Shown in pieces: positions 24,923-36,686 of a DNA stretch of 64,000 nt (within the stretch, counting starts at the first letter, position 1; every line of letters starts with the position of its first letter). The notes beneath the pieces are model-generated. The model was not told where the DNA came from, did no database searches, and saw only the letters and a program-made list of their open reading frames with translations. Source of the DNA: Lentzea atacamensis (lineage in GTDB: Bacteria; Actinomycetota; Actinomycetes; Mycobacteriales; Pseudonocardiaceae); the NCBI RefSeq assembly GCF_003269295.1, contig NZ_QLTT01000002.1, positions 1,116,001 to 1,180,000 on the forward strand, in the 5' to 3' direction. The translations under genes and the position numbers were made by a program.

Positions 24923-25450
24923 TTGACACCGAGTTTCGATGACTTCGTGGCAGAACAGGTGACCCCGTTGCTGCGCTACGCCACCGTGCTCACGTGTGAC
25001 CCGCACCTGGCCCAGGACGTGGTCCAGGAAGTGCTGCTGCGCGCGCAGCAGAAGTGGGATCGCATCGGTTCAGTCGACCTCCCTCACGCCTACGTCAAGC
25101 GCATGGTGACCAACGAGTACCTCTCGTGGCGCAGACGCAGGGCCGCCAAGGACGTCGCTCTCTGCATGACGACGCTGGAGTCCGTCACACCGCCCGTCGG
25201 AGACACGACGCACCACTTCGACGAGCGCGAAGCCATGTTGCAGCGGATCGCCAAGCTGCCCCGCAAACAGCGGGCCGCGATCGTGCTCCGCTACTACGAG
25301 AACTACGAGGACTCGGAGATCGCACAGATGCTCGGTTGTGCCGAGGGAACCGTGCGCAGCCACATCTCGCGTGCGCTGGCCACACTCCGCCTGGACCACA
25401 CGCCGGAGCCCGCAGGTGTCGGGTTGCGGCTCGGGGAGGGCCTGTCGTGA
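24923..25450 (+). CDS. ECF RNA polymerase sigma factor (SigE family)
   Basis: This 175-residue group IV sigma factor directs RNA polymerase to a small regulon. Region 2 contains VVQEVLLRAQQKW and YVKRMVTNEYLSWRRRR. Region 4 contains LPRKQRAAIVLRYYENYEDSEIAQMLGCAEGTVRSHISRALATLR, the complete helix-turn-helix. The start is TTG at 24923 with AGGGGG about 7 nt upstream. The stop overlaps the start of the following gene as GTGA, so the sigma factor and its likely membrane partner are co-translated. Confidence 0.93.
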   Translation: MTPSFDDFVAEQVTPLLRYATVLTCDPHLAQDVVQEVLLRAQQKWDRIGSVDLPHAYVKRMVTNEYLSWRRRRAAKDVALCMTTLESVTPPVGDTTHHFDEREAMLQRIAKLPRKQRAAIVLRYYENYEDSEIAQMLGCAEGTVRSHISRALATLRLDHTPEPAGVGLRLGEGLS

Positions 25451-26388
25451 ACGACACCGAACAGCTCATCAAGGAGGCGCTCGGCAAGGTCGCCGAACGC
25501 ACTCCGCACCCGGGGCCGACGCTCAACGCCCTGCGGCGCAAGCGCAAAAGGCACCACCGCAACGTCTTCCTCATCGCGACCGCCGGAATGGCCGCCGTCG
25601 CAGTCCTGATCTTCGCGGGCGTCATCGCCAGCGACAAGTACACGCCGCCGCGCGGTAACGACGCGGCCGCCGTGCTCATGTCGGGCAACGGCCAGAACGT
25701 CGCGCTCAAGTACGTGCCGCACTGGCTGCCGGACGGGTTCGTCGAGACCTTTCGCGCCGCGGACAACGACGGCACCACGCGCGTCTGGATGCTGTCGGAC
25801 GCCACCGCGAACCCCCTGAGCGGTGATGGGCCGCGGGTGCAGCTCAGCAGCGGTACGAACCACGCGGACGGCCCGGACGGATGGCAGGACGCCACGGTCC
25901 GAGGGCTGAAGGCCCGCGTCAAGGAGTTCGCCGGCCAAGCGGTCGTCGAGTGGAAGGCGCAGGTCACGCTGGTCGTCCGGGTGAGCGGCCTGGACGGTCT
26001 GAGGGAGACCGCTCTGCGCGTCGCCGACTCCGTCCGTGCGGACTCGAACGCGGTCTACCAGGCACCGTTCAAGGTGAAGGACAAGCACGCCAACGCATTC
26101 CACGGCACCAGTCCCGACGACTGGACCGCGCAGCTTTCGCCCGCTCCCGTCGACGTGACGGTGTTCTCCCGCGCGCCTGACCTCAGCGGCAAGCAGACCG
26201 CCCCGGTGACGGTCCGCGGCAAGCAGGGCGTCCTTCTCGAGGGCCGCGAGGTGCTGGTCCAGGAGGGCGGTCTCTGGATCGCCGCGATGAGCACCGAGCA
26301 GGGCAAGACGGTCGACGACCTGGTGGCGACGGTCAACGACGTCGAGATCGCACCGGACCTCGACACCGGCTGGATCCGCAAGAAGTAG
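25447..26388 (+). CDS. Single-pass membrane protein, putative anti-sigma partner
   Basis: The 313-residue product has a short cytoplasmic N-terminus (about 36 residues), a basic patch RRKRKRHHRN, one membrane span (VFLIATAGMAAVAVLIFAGVIA) and a 250-residue extracytoplasmic domain rich in beta-type sequence. Genes with this layout next to SigE-family ECF factors are usually their membrane anti-sigma or sensor partners. No zinc-binding HxxxCxxC motif is seen, so it is not a ZAS-type anti-sigma factor. The GTG start overlaps the sigma stop codon. Function is inferred from position. Confidence 0.75.
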   Translation: MNDTEQLIKEALGKVAERTPHPGPTLNALRRKRKRHHRNVFLIATAGMAAVAVLIFAGVIASDKYTPPRGNDAAAVLMSGNGQNVALKYVPHWLPDGFVETFRAADNDGTTRVWMLSDATANPLSGDGPRVQLSSGTNHADGPDGWQDATVRGLKARVKEFAGQAVVEWKAQVTLVVRVSGLDGLRETALRVADSVRADSNAVYQAPFKVKDKHANAFHGTSPDDWTAQLSPAPVDVTVFSRAPDLSGKQTAPVTVRGKQGVLLEGREVLVQEGGLWIAAMSTEQGKTVDDLVATVNDVEIAPDLDTGWIRKK

Positions 26389-26391
26389 GAC

Positions 26392-26455
26392 GTCTGGCAT
26401 CCCAGACACGATCGAGCGCTCCGGGGTCGCTGAGTCGGCCCTGGAGCGCTGTGAT
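26392..26455 (+). promoter_or_regulatory. Inverted repeats between the sigma operon and hutH
   Basis: Two symmetrical elements are packed into 60 bp: GTCTGG-CATC-CCAGAC (26392-26407) and a larger AGCGCTCC/GGAGCGCT (26415-26422 and 26443-26450). The second can end the sigma operon. Because hutH starts only 12 bp beyond it and has no ribosome-binding site, it may instead be an operator over a leaderless promoter (weak -10 TGTGAT at 26450-26455). Confidence 0.5.
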
Positions 26456-26461
26456 GTCTGC

Positions 26462-27966
26462 ATGCGACAACCGGTGGAGCTGGGTCCCAAGCCACTGACC
26501 CTCGAGGACGTGCACGCCGTCGCCCGCGACGGAGCCCCGGTGGTGATCACCGAGGCGGCCCGTGAGGCGGTCACCACCGCCCGCGGCCACATCGAACAGC
26601 TCGCCACGGCCGAACGCCCCACCTACGGCGTCTCGACCGGGTTCGGCGCGCTAGCCGTCCGGCACATCCCGCCGGACCGCCGTGCCCAGCTGCAGCGGTC
26701 GCTGATCCGCTCGCACGCCGCCGGTTCCGGTCCCGAGGTCGAGCGCGAGGTCGTCCGGGCGCTGATGCTGCTGCGGCTGCGCACCCTCGCGACCGGCCAC
26801 ACCGGCGTCCGGCTGTCCACTGTGGACGCCATGGCGGGCATGCTGAACGCCGGCATCACCCCGGTGGTGCACGAGTTCGGCTCGCTGGGCTGCTCCGGCG
26901 ACCTGGCCCCGCTGTCGGCCAGCGCGCTCGCGTTGATGGGCGAGGGCATGGTCCGCAACGCCCGCGACGAGCTCGTCCCCGCAGCCGAGGCACTCGCCGA
27001 AGCCGGCATCGAACCGGTGCAGCTGGCGGAGAAGGAAGGCCTCGCGCTGATCAACGGCACCGACGGCATGCTCGGCATGCTGTCGCTGGCGATCGCGGAC
27101 CTCACCAGGCTGCTCGACATCGCCGACCTCACCGCCGCGATGAGCGTCGAGGCACTGCTCGGCACGGATCGGGTCTTCGAACCGGAGCTGCACGCGCTGC
27201 GCCCGCACCCCGGCCAGGCCGTCTCCGCCGCGCGGATGCTCGCGTTCCTGCGCGACTCCGAGATCGTCGCCTCGCACCGCGGTCCCGACTGCACTCGCGT
27301 GCAGGACGCGTACTCGCTGCGCTGCTCCCCGCAGGTGCACGGCGCGGCCCGCGACACGGTCGCGTACGCGGCGACGGTGGCCGACCGCGAGCTGTCGTCG
27401 GTGATCGACAACCCCGTCGTGCTGGCGGACGGCCGGGTCGAGTCGAACGGCAACTTCCACGGTGCCCCGGTCGCCTACGCGCTGGACTTCCTCGCCATCC
27501 CGCTCGCGGACGTGGCCTCCATCGCCGAACGCCGCACGGACCGCATGCTCGACGTCTCGCGTTCGCACGGCCTGCCGCCGTTCCTCGCCGACGACCCCGG
27601 CGTCGACTCCGGCCACATGATCGCCCAGTACACCCAGGCGGCGATCGTCTCCGAGCTCAAGCGCCTGGCCGTGCCGGCGTCCGTCGACTCGATCCCGTCC
27701 TCCGCGATGCAGGAGGACCACGTGTCGATGGGCTGGTCCGCAGCCCGCAAGCTGCGCAAGGCCGTGGACGGCCTGACCACCGTGCTGGCCATCGAACTGC
27801 TCACCGCCGCGCGTGCTCTCGACCTGCGCGCGCCCCTCAAGCCCGCCCCCGCGACGGCCGCCGCCGTGGCGAAGCTCCGCGAGACGGTCCAGGGCCCCGG
27901 CCCGGACCGCCACCTCGCACCGGAGATCGCCGCCGCCGAGGCCCTGATTCGAAGTGGAGCCCTGTA

Positions 27967-27967
<1 letters not shown>
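26462..27967 (+). CDS. hutH: Histidine ammonia-lyase
   Basis: HutH removes ammonia from histidine to give urocanate, the first step of histidine catabolism. The electrophilic MIO cofactor forms from residues 144-146 in [13 protein letters not shown]; the first residue is Cys instead of the textbook Ala. [10 protein letters not shown] near residue 55 supplies the catalytic tyrosine, and [15 protein letters not shown] and the late [10 protein letters not shown] complete the family. The length of 501 residues is normal. The ATG lacks a ribosome-binding site and may be leaderless. The stop overlaps the next ATG by one base (TAATG), starting a tightly coupled five-gene operon. Confidence 0.95.
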
Positions 27968-29606
<1,639 letters not shown>

Positions 29607-29607
<1 letters not shown>

Positions 29608-30776
29608 TGCTCGACCAGATCGCGGACGTGGGGCGAGACCTCAAGCGCGGTGGCTACTCCCGCCACGCCTACGCCAAGCCCGAACTGGAGCTCCGGCACT
29701 GGTTCGTCGAGCAGGCCGTCAAACGCGGCCTGAACGTCGAGACCGATCAGAACGGCAACCTCTGGGCCTGGTGGGGCGAGCGCGGCGACAACGCGCTCGT
29801 CACCGGAAGCCACCTGGACTCCGTTCCCGGCGGTGGCGCCTTCGACGGCCCGCTCGGCGTCACGAGCGCCCTGGAAGCCGTCGATCTGCTGCAGGCCAAG
29901 GGGTTCACGCCCGGCAGGCCGTTCGCCATCGCGGTCTTCGCCGAGGAGGAGGGCGGCCGGTTCGGTGTCGCGTGCCTGGGCTCCCGCCTCCTCACCGGTG
30001 CGATCGAGGCCGGCAAGGCGCTCAACCTCAGGGACCCGGACGGCATCACGCTCGCCGAGGCCATGAAGGCCGCCGGCTACGACCCGGACCTGGTCGGCGA
30101 GGACGCGAGGACCCTGGGCCGCATCGGCCAGTTCGTCGAGCTCCACGTCGAGCAGGGTCGCGGCCTGACGGTCCCGGTCGGCGTAGCGTCCAGCATCCTG
30201 GCGCACGGCCGGTGGCGCTTCACGTTCAGCGGCGAGGGCAACCACGCCGGCGCCACCCTGATCGAGGACCGCAGGGACCCGATGCTCCCGGCGTCACAAC
30301 TCGTCCTGGCAGCCCGCAAGGCTGCCAGGGACGGCGGGCGTGCCACCGTGGGGAGGCTCGTCCCCAACCCCGGTGGCACCAACGTCATCGCGTCCACTGT
30401 GGACGTCTGGCTGGATGCGCGCGACACCGATGACGCGCGTACCCGTGCCATGGTCGCGGAGATCTCCGAGGCAGCCCACAAGGCTGCTGAGGAAGAAGGG
30501 TGCGAAGTGGTCATCACCGAGGAGTCGTACGGCGACACGGTGTACTTCGACAGCCGGCTGCGCGACGACATCGCGGGAGCGCTCGGCGGTGTTCCGGCGT
30601 TGCCGACCGGTGCGGGGCACGACGCGGGCATCCTCGCCGCGCACGTGCCGACCGCGATGCTGTTCGTGCGCAACCCCACCGGCGTGAGCCACGCGCCGGA
30701 GGAGTTCGCCGAGCAGGCCGACGTCGACGAGGGCGTCAAGGCGCTGGCCGCGACGCTCGAACACCTCGGCTCATGA
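29607..30776 (+). CDS. M20 amidohydrolase (allantoate amidohydrolase family) in the hut operon
   Basis: This zinc-dependent hydrolase of the M20/AllC/N-carbamoyl-amino-acid hydrolase family has 389 residues. Metal and catalytic motifs are complete: GSHLDSVPGGGAFDGPLGV, AEEEGGRFG, LHVEQGRGL, the dimerisation GEGNHAGATL and AGHDAGIL. It sits between hutU and hutF with one-base and four-base overlaps, and no hutG is present. The pathway encoded by hutH-U-I-F yields N-formylglutamate, so this enzyme most likely releases formate and glutamate from it. That replacement is an inference from position and pathway need. Confidence 0.9.
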
Positions 30777-32050
30777 ACTTCTGGTGCGAGCGGGCCTGGC
30801 TGCCCGGCGGGCTCGCCGAACGCGTGCTGATCAGGGTCGAGGACGGCAGGATCGCGAGCGTGTCCACAGTGGACACCATTCCGCTGGGCGTGCGGCGGCT
30901 GTACGGCGTCGTCGTGCCGGGCTTCGCCAACGCCCACTCGCACGCGTTCCACCGCGCGCTCAGAGGTCGCACGCACGACGGTGGCGGCACGTTCTGGACG
31001 TGGCGCGAGGGCATGTACGCGCTCGCGTCGAAGCTGACCCCGCAGTCGTACTACCGCCTGGCCCGTGCGGTCTACGGTGAGATGGCGCTCGCCGGCGTGT
31101 CAGCCGTCGGCGAGTTCCACTACGTGCACGACAGGTCGAACGAGTTCGGCCACGCGCTGCGCGAGGCGGCGAAGGACGCGGGCATTCGCCTCACCCTGCT
31201 CGACACCTGCTACCTCGCGGGCGGCATCGACCAGCCGCTCAACGAGGTGCAGCAACGCTTCTCCGACGGCACGGCCGAAGCGTGGGCGAGCCGGGTGGGT
31301 GAGCTCAAGTCCGACGACGTGATGCGGGTCGGCGCCGCGATCCACTCCGTTCGCGCGGTCCCACGCGACGAACTGCGCGTGGTGGCACAGGCGTTTCCGG
31401 ACGCGCCGCTGCACGTCCACCTCTCCGAGCAGCCCGCGGAGAACGAGGCGTGCCTCGCCGCCTACGGCCTCACTCCGGCCGGGCTGCTGAACGAGGCCGG
31501 AGCCCTGTCGCCGCGCACCACGGCGGTGCACGCCACTCACCTGACGCCGGAGGACATCGCGCTGCTCGGCGAGTCCGGCACTGGTGCGTGCTTCTGCCCG
31601 ACCACCGAGGCCGACCTGGCCGACGGCATCGGCCCGGCCCGCGAGCTCGCGGACGCGGGGAGCCCCATCTCGCTGGGCAGCGACCAGCACGCGGTCATCG
31701 ACCCGTTGCTGGAAACCCGTGCGCTGGAACACAACGAGCGCCTCCGCACGGGCCAACGCGGCCGGTTCTCGCCGCAGGAACTGCTCGAAACCGCCACCCG
31801 GCACTCCGCACTGGGCCGGCCGGAGGCGGGACGCATCGAGCCGGGCGCGCCGTGCGACCTCGTGGCGATCAGCTGCTCGACACCGCGCACCGCGGGTTCG
31901 TTGCCGCAGCAGGTGTTCCTGTCGGCGACGGCGTCCGATGTGGACACCGTGGTGGTCGGCGGCCGGGTGGTCGCCTCCGGAGGAGTGCACGAGACTCTGG
32001 GAGACGTCGGCAGGCTGCTGGCGGACGCGATCGAGGAGCTGTGGGCATGA
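30773..32050 (+). CDS. hutF: Formimidoylglutamate deiminase
   Basis: HutF hydrolyses N-formimino-glutamate to N-formylglutamate and ammonia. This amidohydrolase-superfamily protein of 425 residues has [14 protein letters not shown] (metal ligands), [44 protein letters not shown] and [13 protein letters not shown], the pattern of the HutF group. Its ATG overlaps the M20 stop codon as ATGA. The presence of HutF rather than HutG-type formiminoglutamase means the pathway runs through N-formylglutamate. Confidence 0.95.
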   Translation: MNFWCERAWLPGGLAERVLIRVEDGRIASVSTVDTIPLGVRRLYGVVVPGFANAHSHAFHRALRGRTHDGGGTFWTWREGMYALASKLTPQSYYRLARAVYGEMALAGVSAVGEFHYVHDRSNEFGHALREAAKDAGIRLTLLDTCYLAGGIDQPLNEVQQRFSDGTAEAWASRVGELKSDDVMRVGAAIHSVRAVPRDELRVVAQAFPDAPLHVHLSEQPAENEACLAAYGLTPAGLLNEAGALSPRTTAVHATHLTPEDIALLGESGTGACFCPTTEADLADGIGPARELADAGSPISLGSDQHAVIDPLLETRALEHNERLRTGQRGRFSPQELLETATRHSALGRPEAGRIEPGAPCDLVAISCSTPRTAGSLPQQVFLSATASDVDTVVVGGRVVASGGVHETLGDVGRLLADAIEELWA

Positions 32051-33180
32051 GCGTGCTGATCACCGGCATCGGTGAGCTGACGACGAACAGCGAGGCGGCC
32101 GGCGACGCGCTGATCGTCGACGGTGAGCAGATCGCCTGGGTGGGACAGGCGTCCAGCGCTCCGCCCGCTGACGAACGGATCGACGTCGAAGGCCGCGCGG
32201 TGCTGCCCGGCTGGGTCGACAGCCACACCCACCTGGTCTTCGCGGGTGACCGCACCGCCGAGTTCGCCGCCCGCATGGCCGGAAAGCCCTACACCGCGGG
32301 CGGTATCGCCGTCACCGTCAACGCGACCAGGCAGGCCACCGACGCCGAACTGGCGGAGGTCGTCCGCAAGCACGTCGCCGAGGCGTTGAAGCAGGGCACC
32401 ACGTTCGTGGAGACCAAGACCGGCTACGGCCTGAACGTCGCCGACGAGGTGCGCTCGGCCCGCATCGCCGCCGAGCACGTCGACGAGGTCACGTTCCTCG
32501 GCGCGCACCTCGTCCCGCCCGGCGAGGACGCGGACACCTACGTCGACCTGGTCCGCGGCGAGATGCTCGACGCCGTCGCGCCTCTCGTGCGCTGGGCGGA
32601 CGTCTTCTGCGAGAAGGGCGCCTTCGACTACGACCAGTCGAAGGCGGTGCTCGTCGCCGCCAAGGACAAGGGCCTCGGCCTGCGCGTCCACGGCAACCAG
32701 CTCGGCGAGGGCCCCGGCGTGCGGCTTGCCGTGGAGCTCGGTGCCGCGTCCGTCGACCACTGCACCTACCTGTCGCAGCAGGACATCGACGCGCTGGCGT
32801 CGTCCGGCACGGTCGCCACGCTGCTCCCGGCGTGCGACCTCTCGACCCGCCAGTCGCTGCCGCCGGCCCGGGCGCTCCTGGATGCGGGCGCCACGGTCGC
32901 GCTCGCCAGCAACTGCAACCCCGGTTCGTCCTACACCTCGTCGATGGCGTTCTGCGTGACGACAGCGGTCCTGCAGATGCGGATGAGCGTCGAGGAAGCG
33001 GTGTGGGCGGCAACTGCGGGTGGCGCACGAGCGTTGCGTCGCGACGATGTCGGCGTCATCAGGCCTGGTGCGCGCGCTGACCTCCACGTTCTGGACGCGC
33101 CTTCGATCACGCATCTGGCGTACCGGCCGGGCGTTCCGTTGACGCACTCGGTGTGGCAGCGGGGTGAACGAGCCATTTGA
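32047..33180 (+). CDS. hutI: Imidazolonepropionase
   Basis: HutI opens the imidazolone ring of 4-imidazolone-5-propionate to give formiminoglutamate. The protein has [12 protein letters not shown] with metal-binding histidines, [24 protein letters not shown] and [14 protein letters not shown], all typical; 377 residues is slightly short but complete. The ATG overlaps the hutF stop as ATGA. This is the last gene of the operon, followed 16 bp later by a terminator hairpin. Confidence 0.96.
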   Translation: MSVLITGIGELTTNSEAAGDALIVDGEQIAWVGQASSAPPADERIDVEGRAVLPGWVDSHTHLVFAGDRTAEFAARMAGKPYTAGGIAVTVNATRQATDAELAEVVRKHVAEALKQGTTFVETKTGYGLNVADEVRSARIAAEHVDEVTFLGAHLVPPGEDADTYVDLVRGEMLDAVAPLVRWADVFCEKGAFDYDQSKAVLVAAKDKGLGLRVHGNQLGEGPGVRLAVELGAASVDHCTYLSQQDIDALASSGTVATLLPACDLSTRQSLPPARALLDAGATVALASNCNPGSSYTSSMAFCVTTAVLQMRMSVEEAVWAATAGGARALRRDDVGVIRPGARADLHVLDAPSITHLAYRPGVPLTHSVWQRGERAI

Positions 33181-33195
33181 GACCGGCGGCTTCTG

Positions 33196-33225
33196 ACCCT
33201 CCGTGTGGGCCTACTGGCGGAGGGT
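33196..33225 (+). terminator. hut operon terminator
   Basis: ACCCTCCG pairs perfectly with CGGAGGGT across a 14-nt loop, 16 nt after the hutI stop. There is no T run. Confidence 0.65.
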
Positions 33226-33247
33226 GTCGCCGCCGTACGGTGCTGGC

Positions 33248-34126
33248 GTGGTGGACTTCGCGGAGGCGCTGACCAAAGCCGTCGACAACAGCGGTCTCAG
33301 CCTCGAACGCATCCAGCACCACCTGGCCGCCCGCGGCATGCAGGTGAGCCTCTCGACGCTCAGCTACTGGCGCCGCGGCCGCAGCCGTCCGGAGCGCCCC
33401 GAGTCGTTGAAGGTCGTCACCGCGCTGGAGGAGCTCCTCGACCTCGGCGAGGGCTTCCTCACCGACCGGCTCGGCGACAAGCGGCCGCGGGGCCGGTGGG
33501 TCGGGCAGGCGATGTCCCTGGAGGACATGTGGGACTCGCGGGCCACCGACCTCGGCGAGGTCATGGCGCGGATCGACAGGGCACCGGCGGCGTCGACCTA
33601 CCTCAGCGTGCGCGACCGGCAGGTGATCGGGCCGGACCGGCGTGAGGTCGAGATGCACTGCACCGGCATCGTGCAGGCGCTGGACGACGGCGTCGACAGG
33701 TTCCTGGCCATCCAGCTCGCCGACCCCGCGGACCTCGGCGTGCCGTCGATCGAGACGGGTGCGCCGTGCCGGCTGGGGCGGGTGCGCGGCGAGGACGCCA
33801 CGGGGTTCCTCGTCGCGGAGATCCTGTTCGACCGGATGCTCAGAGCGGGGGAGACGGCGCTCGTCGACTACCGCGTGCGGATGCGGCCCGGTGCGGACAG
33901 CGAGGTCTGCGACAGACGGTTCCTGCGGCCGGTCGGCGAGTACGTGCTGCAGATCGACTTCCACCCGGACGCCGTGCCCGCGCGGTGTTACGCGTTCACC
34001 CGGCCGTCGTTGCAGGAGCCGGAAACCGCGCTCAACGACCTGTGGATCGGAACCACCGCGTCGACGCACATCCACGTGCGGAACTCGAAGCCCGGAATCT
34101 ATGGAGTGCGGTGGGAGTGGGACTAG
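33248..34126 (+). CDS. Helix-turn-helix regulatory protein of unknown role
   Basis: The 292-residue protein starts with a helix-turn-helix (FAEALTKAVDNSGLSLERIQHHLAARGMQVSLSTLSYWRRGRSRPE) that resembles XRE-type domains. The remaining 220 residues contain no domain I recognise and are rich in beta-type sequence. The start is one of two adjacent GTG codons (33248 or 33251). TACGGT lies exactly 6 nt before the first, so leaderless translation is likely. It follows the hut terminator and is probably independent of hut. The final codons and the stop are part of a terminator hairpin. Confidence 0.75.
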   Translation: MVDFAEALTKAVDNSGLSLERIQHHLAARGMQVSLSTLSYWRRGRSRPERPESLKVVTALEELLDLGEGFLTDRLGDKRPRGRWVGQAMSLEDMWDSRATDLGEVMARIDRAPAASTYLSVRDRQVIGPDRREVEMHCTGIVQALDDGVDRFLAIQLADPADLGVPSIETGAPCRLGRVRGEDATGFLVAEILFDRMLRAGETALVDYRVRMRPGADSEVCDRRFLRPVGEYVLQIDFHPDAVPARCYAFTRPSLQEPETALNDLWIGTTASTHIHVRNSKPGIYGVRWEWD

Positions 34127-34142
34127 CTCCCACTCCCACCGC
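34108..34142 (+). terminator. Terminator hairpin containing a stop codon in its loop
   Basis: GCGGTGGGAGTGGGA pairs perfectly with TCCCACTCCCACCGC (15 bp) around the loop CTAGC. The TAG in the loop is the stop of the upstream regulator, and the left arm codes its last residues. It also lies downstream of the convergent subtilase gene. Confidence 0.8.
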
Positions 34143-34247
34143 GCGCGCCCCCAGTCGATCGACGTTCCGGCCGAGCCGCATTCGGCGGAGCGTCAAGGGC
34201 GCAGGATGGCCGTCACCGGTGCAGGGAGGCCGGTTCCGGCGTGCTTG

Positions 34248-35423
34248 CTAGACCTTCAGCAGCAGGTTCGGTGAACCCGTTTTGATGTCGGTCAGCTTGT
34301 TCGGCGTGGCCGCGCGGACGAGCGCGTCGCGCACCTGGGCGGGCGTCGCGTTCGGGTTGGCGTTCAGGTAGAGCGCCGCCGCGCCCGCGACGTGCGGGGA
34401 GGCCATCGACGTGCCACCCATCGAGCGGGTGCCGGTGTCGTTGCTGTGCGAGGCCGAGACGATCTCGCTGCCGGGCGCCCAGATGTCCAGGCAGCTGCCC
34501 CAGTTCGACGAGCCCGACGTGTAGATCGACCGCTTGTCGTTGCGGTCCGACGCGCCGACCGTGATCGCCTCGGGCGTGCGGGCCGGGGTGAAGTTGCACG
34601 CGTCCTGACCGCTGTTACCGCCCGCGAGCACGTACGTGAAGCCCGCGGTGATCGAGCGCCGCACGGCGTTCTCCAGCGAGCTGTTGGAACCGCCGCCACC
34701 GAGGCTCATGTTGACTACGGCGGGCTTCTTGCCGTTCGCCGTCACCCAGTCGATGCCGCGGATGATGCCGTCCCAAGCGCCGCTGCCGTCGCAGCCGAGC
34801 ACGCGGACACCGACGACCTTGGCCTTCTTCGCGACGCCGTACGTCTTGCCCGCGACCGTGCCGGCGACGTGCGTGCCGTGGCCCTGGCAGTCCTGCGCGA
34901 CGGCGTCGTTGTCGATGAAGTCGTAACCGTCTGACGCGCGGGTTTCGAATTCGGAATGCGTTTTCCTGATTCCGGTGTCGAGAACGTACGCCGTCACGTT
35001 GGAGGCCGTGTTCGGGTAGGTGAACTTCTGGTCCAGCGGAAGATTCGCCTGGTCGATCCGGTCGAGGCCCCACGTCGGGTTCGACTGGGTGTCCTGGATC
35101 GTCGCGACGGTGTTGCGTTCGACGAACTCGACGTCCGGGTCGGCCGCGAGCCGCCTGGCCTGGCGCTCGGACATCCCGGTGACGGAGAAACCGTTCAGCG
35201 CTGCGCTGAAGGTGTGCCTGACCGAGCCCTGGTAGTGGGACGCCAACGCACTGGCAGGGGTGCGCGCGCCGTCCTTGAGCACCACGATGTAGCTGCCCTC
35301 GACCGCCTGCGCGCCCGCACCGGGCAGCACAGCCTCCTCGGCCATCGCGGCAGGCGCCCACATCGCCGTGGAAGCGATGCCGAATGCCGCCGCGATGGCG
35401 ACATGACGCCGTAGTCGTGCCAT
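34248..35423 (-). CDS. Secreted subtilisin-like serine protease (S8, proteinase-K type)
   Basis: This is an extracellular endopeptidase. Residues 1-28 are a signal peptide, about 44-110 an inhibitor-I9 propeptide, and the rest the catalytic domain. The triad is Asp149 (VLDTGI), His182 (GHGTHVAGT) and Ser339 (GGTSMASPHVAG), with the oxyanion asparagine in LAGGNSG. The sequence is closest in style to the aqualysin/proteinase K group. Four cysteines in the mature part could form disulfides. The length is 391 residues. CCAGGAGGAACCC precedes the ATG. Together with the trypsin, pectinase and large hydrolase it shows a saprophytic secretome. Confidence 0.95.
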   Translation of the reverse strand: MARLRRHVAIAAAFGIASTAMWAPAAMAEEAVLPGAGAQAVEGSYIVVLKDGARTPASALASHYQGSVRHTFSAALNGFSVTGMSERQARRLAADPDVEFVERNTVATIQDTQSNPTWGLDRIDQANLPLDQKFTYPNTASNVTAYVLDTGIRKTHSEFETRASDGYDFIDNDAVAQDCQGHGTHVAGTVAGKTYGVAKKAKVVGVRVLGCDGSGAWDGIIRGIDWVTANGKKPAVVNMSLGGGGSNSSLENAVRRSITAGFTYVLAGGNSGQDACNFTPARTPEAITVGASDRNDKRSIYTSGSSNWGSCLDIWAPGSEIVSASHSNDTGTRSMGGTSMASPHVAGAAALYLNANPNATPAQVRDALVRAATPNKLTDIKTGSPNLLLKV

Positions 35424-35516
35424 GGGTTCCTCCTGGCAGGGAATGAACTGGGGAACACGACGAAACTAACGTGGGATGTGGGCCGGATAACAGGTTCGAA
35501 ACTTCAGTTCTCAATA

Positions 35517-35636
35517 CTGTCAAAACTGTGGCGAGCCTCGGTTTGTGCGCTCGCCGTGCCGGTGTTGACTCTCATCGAGTTCCCGCCGGCAGGGGAGAAA
35601 ATCTGGCCGTCAACCACTGTCGAATCTGTGGCGAGC
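35517..35636. repeat. 20-bp direct repeat, copies exactly 100 bp apart
   Basis: Positions 35517-35536 and 35617-35636 match at 18 of 20 bases; both begin CTGTC and end CTGTGGCGAGC. They occupy the intergenic region between the divergent subtilase and the aldo/keto reductase, the second copy ending about 50 bp before the reductase start. They may be paired binding sites. Confidence 0.6.
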
Positions 35637-35687
35637 TGGAGCAGCTCCACGTGGCACAATGCCGCCCCGCGAGGCAGGGTGGAAGGT

Positions 35688-36680
35688 ATGGAGTACACCC
35701 ACCTCGGCCGCAGCGGCCTGTCCGTCTCCCGCCTGTGCCTCGGCACGATGAACTTCGGTCCCGAGACGTCCGAGGCCGACAGCCACGCGATCATGGACCG
35801 CGCCCACGAACACGGCCTGAACTTCTTCGACACGGCCAACGTCTACGGCTGGAAGCAGGGCGAGGGCGTCACCGAGCAGATCATCGGCCGCTGGTTCGCC
35901 CAGGGCGGCAACCGTCGCGAAAAGACGGTCATCGCGACCAAGCTCTACGGCAGCATGGGGGACTGGCCCAACGCCAACAAGCTCTCGGCGCTGAACATCC
36001 GCCGCGCCGCCGACGCCTCGTTGAAGCGCCTGCAAACCGACTACATCGACCTCTACCAGATGCACCACGTCGACCGGGACACGCCGTGGGACGAGATCTG
36101 GGAAGCCTTCTCCGTGCTGCGCCAGCAGGGCAAGGTCATCTACTTCGGCTCGTCGAACTTCGCGGGCTGGCACATCGCCCAGGCCGCGGAGGCCGCCCGG
36201 ACCCGCGGGTTCCTGGGCCTGGTGTCCGAGCAGTCGATCTACAACCTGATGACCCGCTGGGCGGAGCTGGAGGTGCTGCCAGCGGCGAAGCACTACGGCC
36301 TGGGTGTGATCCCGTGGTCACCGCTGCACGGTGGTCTGCTGGGCGGCGTTCTGCGCAAGCAGCGTGAGGGTGGCGGCTCCCGCAGCTCCTCCGGTCGTGC
36401 GGCGGACGCGTTGGAGAAGCACCGCGACACGATCGATGCCTACGAGAAGCTCTGCGCGGAGTTGGGCGAGGACCCGGCGAACGTCGGTCTCGCGTGGTTG
36501 TTGCACCAGGACGGTGTGACGGCGCCGATCATCGGGCCGCGGACCGCGGAGCAGCTGGACAGCTCGTTGCGCGCCGCGGAGTTGAAGCTGGACGCGGAGG
36601 TGCTGGGCAAGCTGGACGAGCTGTTCCCGGCGCCCGGTCCCAACGGTTCCAAGCCGGCCCCGGAGGCCTACGCCTGGTGA
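35688..36680 (+). CDS. Aldo/keto reductase
   Basis: This 330-residue NADPH-dependent oxidoreductase of the AKR superfamily is probably a cytosolic TIM barrel. Catalytic Asp and Tyr are in FFDTANVYG, Lys in ATKLYG, and His in YQMHHVDRDTP. The NADPH-binding C-terminus has VTAPIIGPRTAEQLDSSL. MEYTHLGRSGLSVSRLCLGTM is the usual start of the YajO/YhdN-type group. GGTGGAAGGT precedes the ATG. The open frame extends 70 codons further upstream but that part is not protein-like. The substrate is unknown. Confidence 0.92.
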   Translation: MEYTHLGRSGLSVSRLCLGTMNFGPETSEADSHAIMDRAHEHGLNFFDTANVYGWKQGEGVTEQIIGRWFAQGGNRREKTVIATKLYGSMGDWPNANKLSALNIRRAADASLKRLQTDYIDLYQMHHVDRDTPWDEIWEAFSVLRQQGKVIYFGSSNFAGWHIAQAAEAARTRGFLGLVSEQSIYNLMTRWAELEVLPAAKHYGLGVIPWSPLHGGLLGGVLRKQREGGGSRSSSGRAADALEKHRDTIDAYEKLCAELGEDPANVGLAWLLHQDGVTAPIIGPRTAEQLDSSLRAAELKLDAEVLGKLDELFPAPGPNGSKPAPEAYAW

Positions 36681-36686
36681 GGCTCT

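Noticed and set aside
30500-30772. N-terminal extension of hutF into the M20 gene
   Set aside because: The real ATG overlaps the M20 stop. The preceding residues are off-frame translation of the M20 gene.
35478-35687. N-terminal extension of the aldo/keto reductase
   Set aside because: The family starts at MEYTHLGRSG, which has its own ribosome-binding site. The extension covers repeat-containing intergenic DNA.
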